NCBI RefSeq assembly: GCF_001013905.1
Contig: NZ_LN831789.1
Location: forward strand, 68,227-132,226
Origin: Streptomyces leeuwenhoekii
Lineage (GTDB): Bacteria > Actinomycetota > Actinomycetes > Streptomycetales > Streptomycetaceae
Direction of reading: 5' to 3'
DNA length: 64,000 nt
Notes under the pieces: model-generated
What the model was told of the DNA's origin: nothing
The model's input: only the letters and a program-made list of their open reading frames with translations
The model's database searches: none
Program-made: the position numbers and the translations under genes
Shown here: piece by piece, positions 23,679 through 33,330 of the stretch
How the letters are laid out: each line of letters opens with the position of its first letter
Numbering within the stretch: the first letter of the stretch is position 1

Positions 23679-24857
23679 CTACGGCGGCCCCGAGCCGTTG
23701 AGCCAGAAGGCGCCGTAGAGGGCGCTTGTCACCACGAGGGGCGCGATCCAGAGGTAGGGCTTCGCGGAGCGCTGCAGAGCGATTGCGACGAGCAAGAGCA
23801 GTGGGAATGCCGGTACGAGGAGCCGCGGCTTGGACCCGAAGTATCCGGACGCGCCCATGGCCATGGCGGTGACCGCAGCTGAGTAGGCAATCAAGGCGGG
23901 AGGGTATCCACGCAAGCGCATCATGACGTGGGGGGTGGCAGTAAGGGCGATGATGGCGAGCAGGAGGACTGCTGTGAGGACTGGTGCTGGTGAGATGAAT
24001 TCGCCGAGGAAGCGGGCGAATGAGTATCCGGCGTCGAATCCATTGCCCCATGCTGCTTGTACGTCTAGGTACCCGACGAAGGTGCCTTGTTGGGCGCCTA
24101 CCCACAATACGTAAGCAGCGGTTCCGGACAGCGAGAGCGCGCACGATGTGAGGATGCGAGCCCTGCTGTCCGCATGGCGCAGGCGGGCGAGCGCGTGAGT
24201 GCACATGGCTATGCCTATGGCGACCCCAACGGGCCTCGTCAGGCCAGCTGCGCAGGCCAGTCCCGCAGCAGCGACCCATCGATCCTGCATGAGGAAGTAG
24301 AGACTCCACGCAGCGAGTGCGACGAAAAGAGACTCGCTGTACGCCATGGATTGGACGATGGATACGGGCAGTGAAGCCCACAGGCATACGAGGAGAGTGC
24401 CGGCTTGTGGACTGTGGACGTGGCGGCCCAGGTGGAACAGGCCGAGAGCTGCGACGACGGACGCTATCGCGCTGATGAGGAGTCCTGCTTGTCCGAAAGT
24501 GAGCCCGGTGATGCTAGCTGCCCTTTCCAGCCAGGGCAATAGCGGAAAGAAGGCCATGCTTGATAGTTCTCGACCGTCCGGGGCGGTCAGGGTAAATCCG
24601 TAACCGTGCTCAGCTACTCTTGCATACCATAGCGAGTCCCAGCGCCGGCTGAGTAAGTGTAGAGCGCTTTTTTGCTGGGTGTGCGACCAGAAAGCCAGGA
24701 CCACAAGGCCAACCGCCTTGATCGAGGCGTATATCAGGACTGCCGACAAGGGGCTAACGAAACGCGCCACGGGGTGTCGACTGGCATCGGCATCTACTGA
24801 CTTCGCTTTTCGTCTGTTCGCAAGCAGTTGCGACGACACCTTCGTGGAACCTTTCAC
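23679..24857 (-). CDS. PIG-V-like mannosyltransferase family membrane protein, 392 aa
   Basis: About nine hydrophobic spans. The family signature RRWDSLWYARVAEHGYGF (about residues 70-87) and the following FFPLLPWLERA segment match bacterial PIG-V / GT-C glycosyltransferases that use a polyprenyl-phosphate sugar on the outer face of the membrane. The Asp in RWDS is the expected catalytic residue. GTG at 24857 has no clear RBS, so the true start may be a later GTG. GC content is lower than average, suggesting transfer. It stands alone, so its acceptor is unknown. Confidence 0.8.
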   Translation of the reverse strand: MKGSTKVSSQLLANRRKAKSVDADASRHPVARFVSPLSAVLIYASIKAVGLVVLAFWSHTQQKSALHLLSRRWDSLWYARVAEHGYGFTLTAPDGRELSSMAFFPLLPWLERAASITGLTFGQAGLLISAIASVVAALGLFHLGRHVHSPQAGTLLVCLWASLPVSIVQSMAYSESLFVALAAWSLYFLMQDRWVAAAGLACAAGLTRPVGVAIGIAMCTHALARLRHADSRARILTSCALSLSGTAAYVLWVGAQQGTFVGYLDVQAAWGNGFDAGYSFARFLGEFISPAPVLTAVLLLAIIALTATPHVMMRLRGYPPALIAYSAAVTAMAMGASGYFGSKPRLLVPAFPLLLLVAIALQRSAKPYLWIAPLVVTSALYGAFWLNGSGPP

Positions 24858-25411
24858 TCACATTGCGTGGCGCCCGACGTCTCCGGTCGGTGCGGCCCGC
24901 ATTCTTTCAGGCGAGGCCGGCGGCCTCCAACACAGTGCTCAGCTTCGAGCCCTTGGATGCAAAATCAGCCAAAAATGACTGAATCAACGAGGGTGGAGTG
25001 AGGTGGTTGACCGATGCACCAATGTCCGCATCGGTAGGTGCTCGCCAACACGCTAAAGATCAACGCGCCTCGAGCTGGCGTTGCCAAGCTTTCTGAGGGA
25101 TGCGGTCCCCAGAGGCTCCGCGAGATCCGACGAAGGGCATCAGCTGACCGCGTCGGCCGGGACGACGGCCTCGGAGTCCTCGGGTGTGAGTGTGAGCCCC
25201 GGACCGGTATGCACACTCCTGTCCGGGGCTCACAGCTGCGCCTGAGCGATGTGCCGATGCCTACTCTTAGCACAATTCCACGTCTCGCACCTAAACCTTT
25301 CGAGCTGCCATAGGTTTATTTATCGGCGCGGCGATTCGAGCGTTCATCTTCGGCATTACGGCCGGAAGCAGCTGCTAATGACATCTGCCCGACGCATTCA
25401 CTCGCGACCGT
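24858..25411. other. 554-base A+T-richer spacer, no gene seen
   Basis: No supported gene. It contains a 13-bp perfect inverted repeat (25192-25233) with arms GTGAGCCCCGGAC and GTCCGGGGCTCAC, and stretches of low GC (for example around 24960 and 25270-25390) unlike the rest of the window, consistent with transferred DNA. Confidence 0.5.
25192..25233. terminator. inverted repeat, possible terminator
   Basis: Arms of 13 bases (GTGAGCCCCGGAC with GTCCGGGGCTCAC) around a 16-base loop, between two leftward genes. It may end the small secreted-protein transcript 25412-25699. Confidence 0.5.
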
Positions 25412-25699
25412 TTACTTCACCTGTACCACGACGTCGACGATCTTAAAGGTGCAATCCGATGCGTACACCCGCGTCCTCTTGGTCGTGGTCACCCACTGGG
25501 TGTACCGGTCGTAGTCGGCGAAGCTGCACACGGAGCGGACCCTCCACGTGCCGGAGCCGGTGCATTCGGCCCACCCGCCGGTGTCGCCGACGCTGGTCGT
25601 ACAGTCCAGTGCCTGCGGCGCGGCCGTGGCGGCCGGCACGGTCAGCCCGAAAAGAGCCGTCGCGCCGATAACGGCTGCAGCGATACCTCGTCTGTTCAT
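25412..25699 (-). CDS. small secreted four-Cys protein, copy 1, 95 aa
   Basis: A signal peptide covers residues 1-26 (MNRRGIAAAVIGATALFGLT then VPAATA). The mature domain of about 69 residues has Cys33, Cys46, Cys58 and Cys83, fitting two disulfides, and a WAECTGSGTWRV core. ATG 25699 lies after a GGGGAGGAT-type RBS. It is a paralogue of the gene at 26110, in inverted orientation, with the first 50 residues nearly identical and the C-terminus diverged. Family unknown; it could be a secreted inhibitor, bacteriocin-like or matrix protein. Confidence 0.8.
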   Translation of the reverse strand: MNRRGIAAAVIGATALFGLTVPAATAAPQALDCTTSVGDTGGWAECTGSGTWRVRSVCSFADYDRYTQWVTTTKRTRVYASDCTFKIVDVVVQVK

Positions 25700-26109
25700 T
25701 TTTATCCTCCCCTGTGTGTACCGCAGAGCGCGGCACGCACGCAGCTTGCATCACCACAACGCAGATGATCAACCGCATTTGAAACGTTGGCGCAAAAGCC
25801 AACGCCTCAGGCAGGAGCTCAGGCCGATCAAGCGCAATTTGCGAGAAGAGTAACTTTTGTTCATTTTGCGCGACCCCTAATTGTACCTTTTGGGCTCTAA
25901 GTGCAGTTTCGCCTTCCCGGGTCCACTGGATGCTCGGCCAAATATTCGGCCGATTCAGATTGTTCCAGCGACGGTAAAGTCCCGATTTATCTGCTAGCTC
26001 GGAAGCGTCGTTCCCAGCCATTGTCTTGCTAGTCCGTTGATCATCGAATGGTCTTCGTGCAGGCTGCATGCGTGCCGCGCTTCGCGGTGCATACAGGGGA
26101 GGATGAAAA
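25700..26109. promoter_or_regulatory. divergent promoter region between duplicated genes
   Basis: The first 55 bases at each end are inverted copies of each other (the RBS TCCTCCCCTGT and a shared CGCGGCACGCA block), so the duplication includes the 5' leader. The middle is A+T-rich with no gene. Each gene therefore has a related leader and probably shared regulation. Confidence 0.55.
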
Positions 26110-26397
26110 ATGAACAGACGAGGTATCGCTGCATCCGTTATCGGCGCGACGGCTCTTTTCGGGCTGGCCGTGCCGGCCGCCACGGCCGCGCCGCAGGCAC
26201 TGTCCTGCACGACCAGCGTCGGCAACACCGGCGGGTGGGCCGAATGCACCGGCTCCGGCACATGGCGCGTGGTCTCCATCTGCAATAACGAGCGTGACAA
26301 GTACACGACTTGGGCCACCCAGAGCGGTGGCACCACACGTCGATACGCGGTGGACTGCTCCTGGGACATCGACCGGGTTCAGGTGGAGATGAAGTAA
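26110..26397 (+). CDS. small secreted four-Cys protein, copy 2, 95 aa
   Basis: Same signal peptide and length as the gene at 25412. Four Cys are at equivalent spacing (LSCTTSVGNT, AECTGSG, SICNN, VDCSW). After residue 55 the two proteins differ strongly (NNERDKYTTWATQSGGTTRR here), so the exposed half has diverged while the N-terminus stays conserved. ATG 26110 follows GGGGAGG. It ends 30 bases from the convergent HTH gene. Confidence 0.8.
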   Translation: MNRRGIAASVIGATALFGLAVPAATAAPQALSCTTSVGNTGGWAECTGSGTWRVVSICNNERDKYTTWATQSGGTTRRYAVDCSWDIDRVQVEMK

Positions 26398-26427
26398 GGG
26401 CACACCGGCCCGGGCCTCCAGTGAATC

Positions 26428-26823
26428 CTATTTTTCGGCTAGCAGTTGTGAAACACGCTGCCGAGAAACGTCGAGGATCAAGGCAATCTCAGCCCCGGTC
26501 GCTCCGGACTCCTGGAGGCTCCTGGCCACGTCCCGATAGGCTCGGGCCGCTCTCTCCTGAGCGCGGCGTGCGTCAAGAACCGCCTGCACAGCTTCCTTTT
26601 TCCTGCTTTGCAGAGGCTCATCCAGGTGGATATCGATCTGGATGTCAATCTCGCCCAACGGGATGTCGGTGCCCTCGGAGATCCGGCTCCGGGCAGCCGC
26701 ACCTGCCTCTGTGAGCCGGCGAATCCATATCTCATCGGTACCGGCAATTTGCAGTACCCATCCGTCTCGCTGGCGTTTTGCCCGGACGCGGTGCATCTTT
26801 CTGTTCGCGCGCTCATCTGTCAT
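26428..26823 (-). CDS. small HTH protein, 131 aa
   Basis: The C-terminus (about 95-131, SLQESGATGAEIALILDVSR then QRVSQLL) is a clear helix-turn-helix of the sigma-region-4/HicB-antitoxin type. The N-terminal 60 residues look like a small beta-rich domain (DGWVLQIAGTDEIWIRRLTE). No RBS is visible at ATG 26823. A palindrome AGATGCATCT lies about 25 bases upstream and may be its operator. It may be an orphan antitoxin or regulator; no toxin gene is adjacent, since IS debris follows. Confidence 0.65.
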   Translation of the reverse strand: MTDERANRKMHRVRAKRQRDGWVLQIAGTDEIWIRRLTEAGAAARSRISEGTDIPLGEIDIQIDIHLDEPLQSRKKEAVQAVLDARRAQERAARAYRDVARSLQESGATGAEIALILDVSRQRVSQLLAEK

Positions 26824-26868
26824 GAAGGAGAGTCAACCCCACCTAGATGCATCTGTCAAGGGGCCCTA

Positions 26869-27811
<943 letters not shown>

Positions 27812-28781
27812 GCGTGACCGCTCGCTTCGACAGGGGCGGTCAACTCCGAAGCCGGTCTCCAACTGCCGGTGGGGAGGCCCACGCTGAAGGTCTGCGGCGT
27901 AGGCGTGGTGATGCTGCCGGGGTAGTAGCGGGACGCGACCTGGCCGATCGGCACATGGTGAACGTGGGAACCGCCTGCGGTCGCCCGGATCTTCCGGACA
28001 GCCGGTCCGGCGAGGAGGGCAGGCCCGTTGCCGGCCGAGGGCCGCAGGTGGGGCGGAGGCCCGTAGGAGTCCGAGCGGAGGAAAGCTCCGTGCATGGCGA
28101 AGAGGGCCAGCAAGTCGGCAGGGAGGATGCTGCAATGCCGGGAGGCCGCCGGTGAATACCGACGCGCTGGAGTTCGCGCTGCTCAAGGCCGAGCGCCGGG
28201 TACTGGAGATGCAGACCAAGCTGCACTGTTGGGCGACCGACGATCGTGATCGCGGGTTCGATGATCTGTTCAATCTCGTTGCCGATCCCGCGTTCCTGCT
28301 GGTCGCGTGGGATCGGGTGAGGAGGAACAGGGGCGCTCGCTCGGCCGGAGTGGACGGGCAGACGGCCCGTTCCGTGGAGGACGGGCAAGGCGTCGAGGCA
28401 TTCCTCGACGAGGTGCGGTCCGATCTGAGGGACCGAACCTTCCGACCGCTTCCCGTGCGCGAACGGATGATCCCCGAACCGGGGACGGCCAAGCGCCGTC
28501 GGCTGGGGATTCCCACCGTGCGGGACCGGGTGGTCCAGGCGTCCCTGAAGCTGGTACTGGAGCCGATCTTCGAGGCGGATTTCCTCCCGTGTTCCTACGG
28601 GTTCCGCCCGAAGCGCCGGGCTCACGACGCGCTCGCCGAGGCGCACCACTTCGCCAAGAACTCCTATGAGTGGATGGTGGAGGGGGACATCGAGGCGTGC
28701 TTCGACTCGATCGACCACACGGCCCTGATGGGCCGAATGCGTCGCCGAGTGGGAGACCGGCGCGTCCTTGACCTGGTTTAA
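27812..28781 (+). mobile_element. group II intron, 5' part, cut by an IS5 element
   Basis: GTGCG at 27812 fits the 5' boundary. A 340-base structured leader, expected to be ribozyme domains, leads to a reverse-transcriptase ORF (28152). The intron ends at 28781 in the TAA next to an IS5-family inverted repeat, and I find no 3' half in the window. It cannot splice or move. Confidence 0.65.
28152..28781 (+). pseudogene. group II intron reverse transcriptase, truncated
   Basis: 209 residues with RT domains 0-3: LVADPAFLLVAWDRVRRNRG, AGVDGQTARSVED, RPLPVRERMIPEPGTAKRR, LGIPTVRDRVVQASLKLVLE, SYGFRPKRRAHDAL and VEGDIEACFDSIDH. The catalytic YADD motif, thumb, maturase and HNH domains are missing because an insertion at 28782 supplies the stop codon. 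Confidence 0.9.
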
Positions 28782-28854
28782 CAACGGCTAACACAATGAG
28801 GCGGATCACTGCTGCTTGCCGTGTCCAGGGCAGGAGTTGAGCGTTCCCCTCGTT

Positions 28855-29201
28855 GTGGGGACATCACCGTGGATCGTGTCGGATGAGCTGTGGGACCGCT
28901 TGGAGCCGCTGCTTCCGCAGCGTGAGCGGCGCTTTCGGTACCCGGGTCGCAAGCCGCTGCCGGACCGGGAGGTGCTGTGCGGGATCTTGTACGTGCTGCA
29001 CACCGGCATCCAGTGGGAGTACCTGCCCAGGGAGCTGGGCTTCGGCTCGGGCATGACCTGCTGGCGGCGGCTGCGGGACTGGAACGAGGCCGGCGTCTGG
29101 CAGCGACTCCACGAAGTTCTGCTCGCAGAGCTGAACGCGGCATCGCGACTGGACTGGTCCCGCTGCGTGATCGACTCCTCCCACGTCAGGGCCCTAAAAG
29201 G
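28855..29201 (+). pseudogene. IS5-A transposase, N-terminal part
   Basis: WIVSDELWDRLEPLLPQRER (DUF4096-type N-terminus), GILYVLHTGIQWEYLPRELG, and the DDE region start CVIDSSHVRALKG. The frame is broken at 29202 by IS110-A and resumes at 32354. Confidence 0.85.
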
Positions 29202-29218
29202 TGCCTCTATGGGCTTCG

Positions 29219-29608
29219 TCAAGCTGTAGCCGGGGTGGGTGACTGGTAGAAGGTGCCGTCTCGGAGCATTGCGAAGAGGACGTCGATGCGGCGTCGGGCG
29301 AGTGCGACGAGGGCTGCGACGTGGTGTTTGCCCTCGCGGCGTTTCCGGTCGTAATAAGCACGGGACTCAGGCTGGGAGAGCGAGGCGAACGCGGCCAGAT
29401 AGAAGGCCCGTTTGAGCTGCTTGTTGCCGCGTCGTGGGGGATGTTCACCGCGGATGGAGGAGCCGGAGCTCCTGGTCACGGGTGCCAGGCCGGCGTAGGC
29501 GGCGAGGTGGCCGGCGGTGGCGAAGCCGCTGCCGTCACCGACGTCGATGAGGATGCGGGCGGCGGTCCTGATCCCGATGCCGGGCATCGAGATCAGGACC
29601 GGGGAAAG
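29219..29608 (-). pseudogene. IS110-A transposase, C-terminal part
   Basis: LSPVLISMPGIGIRTAARIL, FATAGHLAAYAGLAPVTRSS and GNKQLKRAFYLAAFASL form the Transposase_20 domain with its helix-hairpin-helix and the serine region of IS110 enzymes. It joins the piece at 31301-32113. Confidence 0.85.
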
Positions 29609-29631
29609 AGACATCCGATGCAGTTGATCTG

Positions 29632-30870
29632 TCAAGCGGCGATGGTGAGTTGTGGGGTCGGTGTGGTGGGGAACGCGGTGAGTTCGTCGTAGGGGGTGCG
29701 CTTGGTGAGGCAGTGGTGGAGGCAGCCGAGCATACGGTTGAAGAGGTTGCGCTGGGCGGCGGTGTGGCGGTCTCCGTCGGTTCGTCGCCTGTCGTAGTGG
29801 GCTCGGGCGCCGGGGAGGCGGTCAGGCTGGCGAACGCCCAGACGTAGCCGACCGAGGCCAGACGCTGGTTCTTGACCCTGCGGGCCATGACCGCGAGGCT
29901 TCTGCCGGACGCCCGGGTGACCGGTGCGGCCCGGCGAAGGCTTTGAGGCCCTTCGCGTCGGTGAATCGAGATCGGTCGTCGCCGATCTCGGCGAGCACCC
30001 GGGCGCCGGTGAGAGACCCGAGCCCTGGAAAGCTGGTGATGATCTCGGCGTCCGGGTGCGTGTCAAAAGACTCCACCGTCGCTTCGGTGAGGTCGTCGAC
30101 GCTGGTGCAGGCGGCTTCGAGCTGTCTGAGTAGGGCGATGGCCTGGCGTCCCATGGCTTGCTCGACCTGTGGGGGCTGGCGCATCTGCGGGACTCGCAGG
30201 GCGTCTCGCAGTCGTTCGACTTCCGCCTCGATGCCGCGCTGGCGGCCGGCCTTCTTCAGCAGCGAGCGCAGCTGGGCGCGGGTGAGCTTGGCTGCCTGCT
30301 CGGGGTGGGGGCCGCGGCCAGCACGGCGCGGGCGACACTGCTGCTGATCCCTTCGCGGTTGTGCTGGAAGGCAGCAAGGTAGCCGGGGAAGTATTCGCGC
30401 AGGTGGGAACGGAGTTTGTTGCCCGCCTGGGTGCGGTCCCAGACCGCGTCCTGCTGGGCGCGGGCCAGGACAGCGATTGCTTGGGCGAGCTCGCTGTCGT
30501 CGGGCAGCGGCCGGTGTGCGGCCTTGTCCGTGCGCAGGATGTTCGCGAGCACCATGGCGTCGAGGTGGTCGGACTTCTTGCGGGTGACCGTGTGGCGGTC
30601 GCGGTAGCGGGCGGCGGCCATTGGGTTGATGGCGTAGACGGGCCGGCCGGTCGCGCGGAGGCAGGCGACGAGGAGGCCGCGGGAGGTCTCGATCGCGATG
30701 GGGGCCGGGGCGTTCGCGGTGTCGCCGTGGGTGGTGAGGAGCTCGAGGAGCTGGTGCAGGCCGGCGAGGTCGTCGGTGATCCGGGCCCTTGCTAACAAGG
30801 TCCCCTCATGGTCGACCAGGGCGACGTCGTGGTGGTCGCTGGCCCAATCGATTCCGCAGGTGACGGTCAT
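29632..30870 (-). pseudogene. IS110-B transposase, three frameshifts
   Basis: The N-terminal DEDD domain is intact (MTVTCGIDWASDHHDVALVD, ETSRGLL, RKKSDHLDAMVLANILR). The frame then shifts near 30310, 29935 and 29815; the pieces EIITSFPGLGSLTGARVLAE, MARRVKNQRLASVGYVWAFA and HYDRRRTDGDRHTAAQRNLF run in three successive frames and return to the first. Total length is 413 codons with zero net shift. All shifts are near G or C runs, so either decay or homopolymer errors. Confidence 0.8.
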
Positions 30871-31300
30871 CGTGTCGTGTTCGTCCTCTCGGTCGGGGGC
30901 GTGCTGCTGGTCGCAGCCGTGCGGGGGCACGCGTCTCCCTAATGGAAGGGCTCAATGGCCCTGCATCCGATCAGCCGTTTGTGACCCCAGCGGCTCACAG
31001 GGCCCTCGGTCTGTTCCAGAGCTCGGCAGCTCCAGGCGTGGTGAGAGGTGCCCCCTGTGGGCGGCTCGGACCACAAGCGTCAACGATCCGATCATCGGGG
31101 CGGATGCGGCCGTCGTACGGGCTCGTGACAGTGGACGGTCCCGGAGGCCGGCTCTTGACCAAGGGATCCAGTCCCAGGGGGTGTGAACGGCTTCTCCGGA
31201 ACCGACCACCGTCACGAGAAAGTGATGTGGGGCCCGCAGTCTCTTTCAGGGCCTCGATCGGCCGGGGTGGGCCTGGCGGTGCCCCGCATCACTGCCCATT
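30871..31300 (-). ncRNA. candidate bridge-RNA region of IS110-B
   Basis: IS110 elements carry a structured bridge RNA in the non-coding end upstream of the transposase. This 430-base stretch has no gene and occupies that position for IS110-B. I infer the RNA from position only; I have not folded it. Confidence 0.35.
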
Positions 31301-32113
31301 AGGGTGGGCCTCCAGAAGCTCCTCGATCCTTGCGGCGAGGAGTTTGCGCTGGTCAAGGACGGACGTGAGGGAACTGGCGAGGCTGGGGACGATCAGTGCG
31401 GCCGCGTCGGTGCCCGGGACGACGACGCTCTGTTCGTCGAGTGCGGTGAAGATGTCCTCCACCAGCCGCTCGGCCATCCGCGGTGCCTTCGGCCGTATCA
31501 GGGTGACCAGTCGTCGCCTTCCGGCTTTGCGAATCTGAGCCGGGGAGCCGAACCGCTCCAGCAGCCTGAGCACGGCCGGGTGCTGAATCCGTGGGCCCAA
31601 GACCCGTTCCAGTGACGGATGGATCTGAGTGAGCAGGCCGCGGAGCCGGTTGGCGATCCGGGTGGACTCGCCCGCCAGGTCGTCGTCGAAGCCCGCGATC
31701 ATCGCGAGCTCGGCGACCGTCTCATCAGCGGGATCGACCGCCCGCAGGGTGTGGGGCATCGCTCTGGCGGCGTCCGCGATGACGAACGCGTCACGGGCAT
31801 CGGTCTTGGCCTCACCAGGGTAAAGATCGGCGATCCGCCGCATGGTCAGCCCGGGCAAGTAGGCGACCTGGCAACCTGCATCCCGGGCGACTGCCAGGGG
31901 CAGAGCTCCGATGGAAGCTGGCTGGTCGACGACCATCAGCACAGTCCCGTGCCTGGCCCGCAGCTTGTCGAACAGCTCCCGCAGCCTCGGCTCGCTGTTG
32001 GGCAACGGCTTGTCGAACACCTTCTTCCCAGCGCGATTGACAGCGGCGGCGTGATGTTCGCCCTTGCCGACATCCAGCCCCAGATAGACGCCGATGCCAG
32101 ATTCGTCCGTCAC
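31301..32113 (-). pseudogene. IS110-A transposase, N-terminal part
   Basis: MTDESGIGVYLGLDVGKGEH starts the RuvC-like DEDD domain; VDQPASIGALPLAVARDAGC and EAKTDARDAFVIADAARAMP hold the next catalytic acidic residues. The helical linker ends at EELLEAHP, where IS110-B is inserted. The gene would be whole without the insertion. Confidence 0.85.
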
Positions 32114-32353
32114 GACCGTCGCTCCCGCCCTCGCCTGTTCCCCGGCCTCACCTGCGGCATCAGCGTGCCGGCATCCACGTTACGAAGAGACTGCCGTACC
32201 CGGCTGAGGGATCGGCGCTCGTGCCTCTAATCAGCGGTCTGCCAATGCCTCCGACACCGGCGACACCACCTTTTCGATCATCTCGACTGGGGGCTCAAGT
32301 CATACCGGGGCCGAAGGCCGGGAGCCTCCTTGCGAGGCCACGAAGAAGGTAAC
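32114..32353 (-). ncRNA. candidate bridge-RNA region of IS110-A
   Basis: Non-coding 240 bases between the transposase start and the element boundary, the position of the bridge RNA in IS110 elements. Inferred from position only. Confidence 0.35.
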
Positions 32354-32819
32354 GGGGCAGCACACGGGCCCTTCGCCGGTCGACCGCGGGCGGGCCGGCT
32401 CGAAGCACCACCTGATCACCGACGGGCATGGCACACCCCTCGCGGTCCTGTTGACCGGGGGCAACCGCAATGATGTCACCCAGCTGTTGCCCCTGCTCGA
32501 TGCGATTCCGCCGGTCCGCGGCCGGGTGGGCCGTCCGCGCCGCAAGCCCGACGCCCTGTTCGCCGACCGGGGCTACGACCACGACATCTACCGCGACCGG
32601 GTCCGCGACCGAGGCATCCTGCCCGCGATCGCCCGGCGCGGCACGCGACATGGCACCGGGCTGGGTACCTACCGGTGGGTGATTGAGCGCAGCTTCGCCT
32701 GGCTGCACGGCTTCCGACGACTGCGGATCCGCTGGGAACGACGGGCTGACATCCACGAAGCGTTCCTCAAACTCGCCTGCTGCCTGATCACCCACCGACA
32801 ACTCGGCTCATTGTGTTAG
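32354..32819 (+). pseudogene. IS5-A transposase, C-terminal part
   Basis: GPSPVDRGRAGSKHHLITDG, LFADRGYDHDIYRDRVRDRG and TYRWVIERSFAWLHGFRRLR are the middle and C-terminal DDE regions, including the YRWVIER glutamate motif. It continues the frame cut at 29201. Confidence 0.85.
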
Positions 32820-32828
32820 CCGTTGTAA

Positions 32829-33110
32829 GAGACCGTTTAGCTGGTCGAAGACGCCTTCCTTCTGCCATGCGGCGAAGTAGCCGTAGACGGTTTCCCAGGG
32901 GGCGAAGTCGTGCGGCAGGTAGCGCCAGGGGATGCCGGTGCGGTCGACGTAGAGGATGGCGTTCATGATGCTGCGCAGGTCGTGCTCGGGCGGGCGGCCG
33001 ATGTCCAGACCCTTGCCTCTCCGGCTGGCCCGCCAGGCGGTGAGTGTGGGGCCGATCAGTTCCCAGCGCGCATCGGACAGGTCGCTGGGATACGGGCGGT
33101 GTCGCGTCAT
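32829..33110 (-). pseudogene. IS5-family element B transposase, N-terminal fragment
   Basis: MTRHRPYPSDLSDARWELIG, GLDIGRPPEHDLRSIMNAIL and VDRTGIPWRYLPHDFAPWET form the N-terminus of a different IS5-family transposase. It ends at FDQLNGLL where IS5-A sequence begins. It is an inverted copy of 33331-33541. Confidence 0.85.
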
Positions 33111-33309
33111 GTTTCGGTAGTACCGTCGAGCAGACCGCCTCCCCAGGGCGCAAACGAGGCCAACCGGGGGCGTGTTGGGATCAGACGGGAGCGAACGGAA
33201 CGAAACGGGTTGCCGACTGTCGACACGAATCCCACACCTCCCATCAGACACGCCTGCCCCAAAGGTCCCGTACCGGGCCGGCTCGCGAAACGCCAGCAAT
33301 CAACCATTC

Positions 33310-33328
33310 CGGGATAAAACGCTCTTTC
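33310..33328 (+). repeat. IS5-B right-end sequence, extra copy
   Basis: CCGGGATAAAACGCTCTTT here is identical to 34121-34139, the right end of the IS5-B copy. Its presence at 33310 directly before coding sequence shows a recombination join. Confidence 0.7.
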
Positions 33329-33330
33329 AC

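Larger units (their letters stand above)
29609..31300. mobile_element. IS110-family element B (innermost)
   Basis: It is 1692 bp and sits inside the IS110-A transposase gene. The flanking AAAG and AGGG rejoin to restore the codons for HPLSPVL. Its transposase gene reads leftward and a 430-base non-coding end lies upstream (30871-31300). Confidence 0.8.
29202..32353. mobile_element. IS110-family element A, itself interrupted
   Basis: It interrupts IS5-A between CTAAAAGG and GGGGCAG. Taking out the inner element (29609-31300) leaves 1460 bp, and the two transposase pieces then form one 400-codon frame. There are no long terminal inverted repeats, as usual for IS110. Confidence 0.8.
28782..32825. 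mobile_element. IS5-family element A, interrupted by IS110 elements
   Basis: The 19-bp inverted repeats CAACGGCTAACACAATGAG (28782-28800) and its complement (32807-32825) match exactly and are flanked by TAA on both sides, a 3-bp target duplication. Removing the inner 3152 bases (29202-32353) leaves 892 bp, a normal size for this family, and rejoins the transposase frame. Confidence 0.85.

Noticed and set aside
23281..23718. A 145-codon plus-strand frame with a hydrophobic start
   Set aside because: It runs through the CRISPR-like hairpin and overlaps the end of the mannosyltransferase-like gene; no RBS or domain.
32910..33317. A plus-strand frame over the IS5-B inverted repeat
   Set aside because: It is the antisense of the transposase fragment and recurs on the minus strand at 33107-33460 because of the palindrome.
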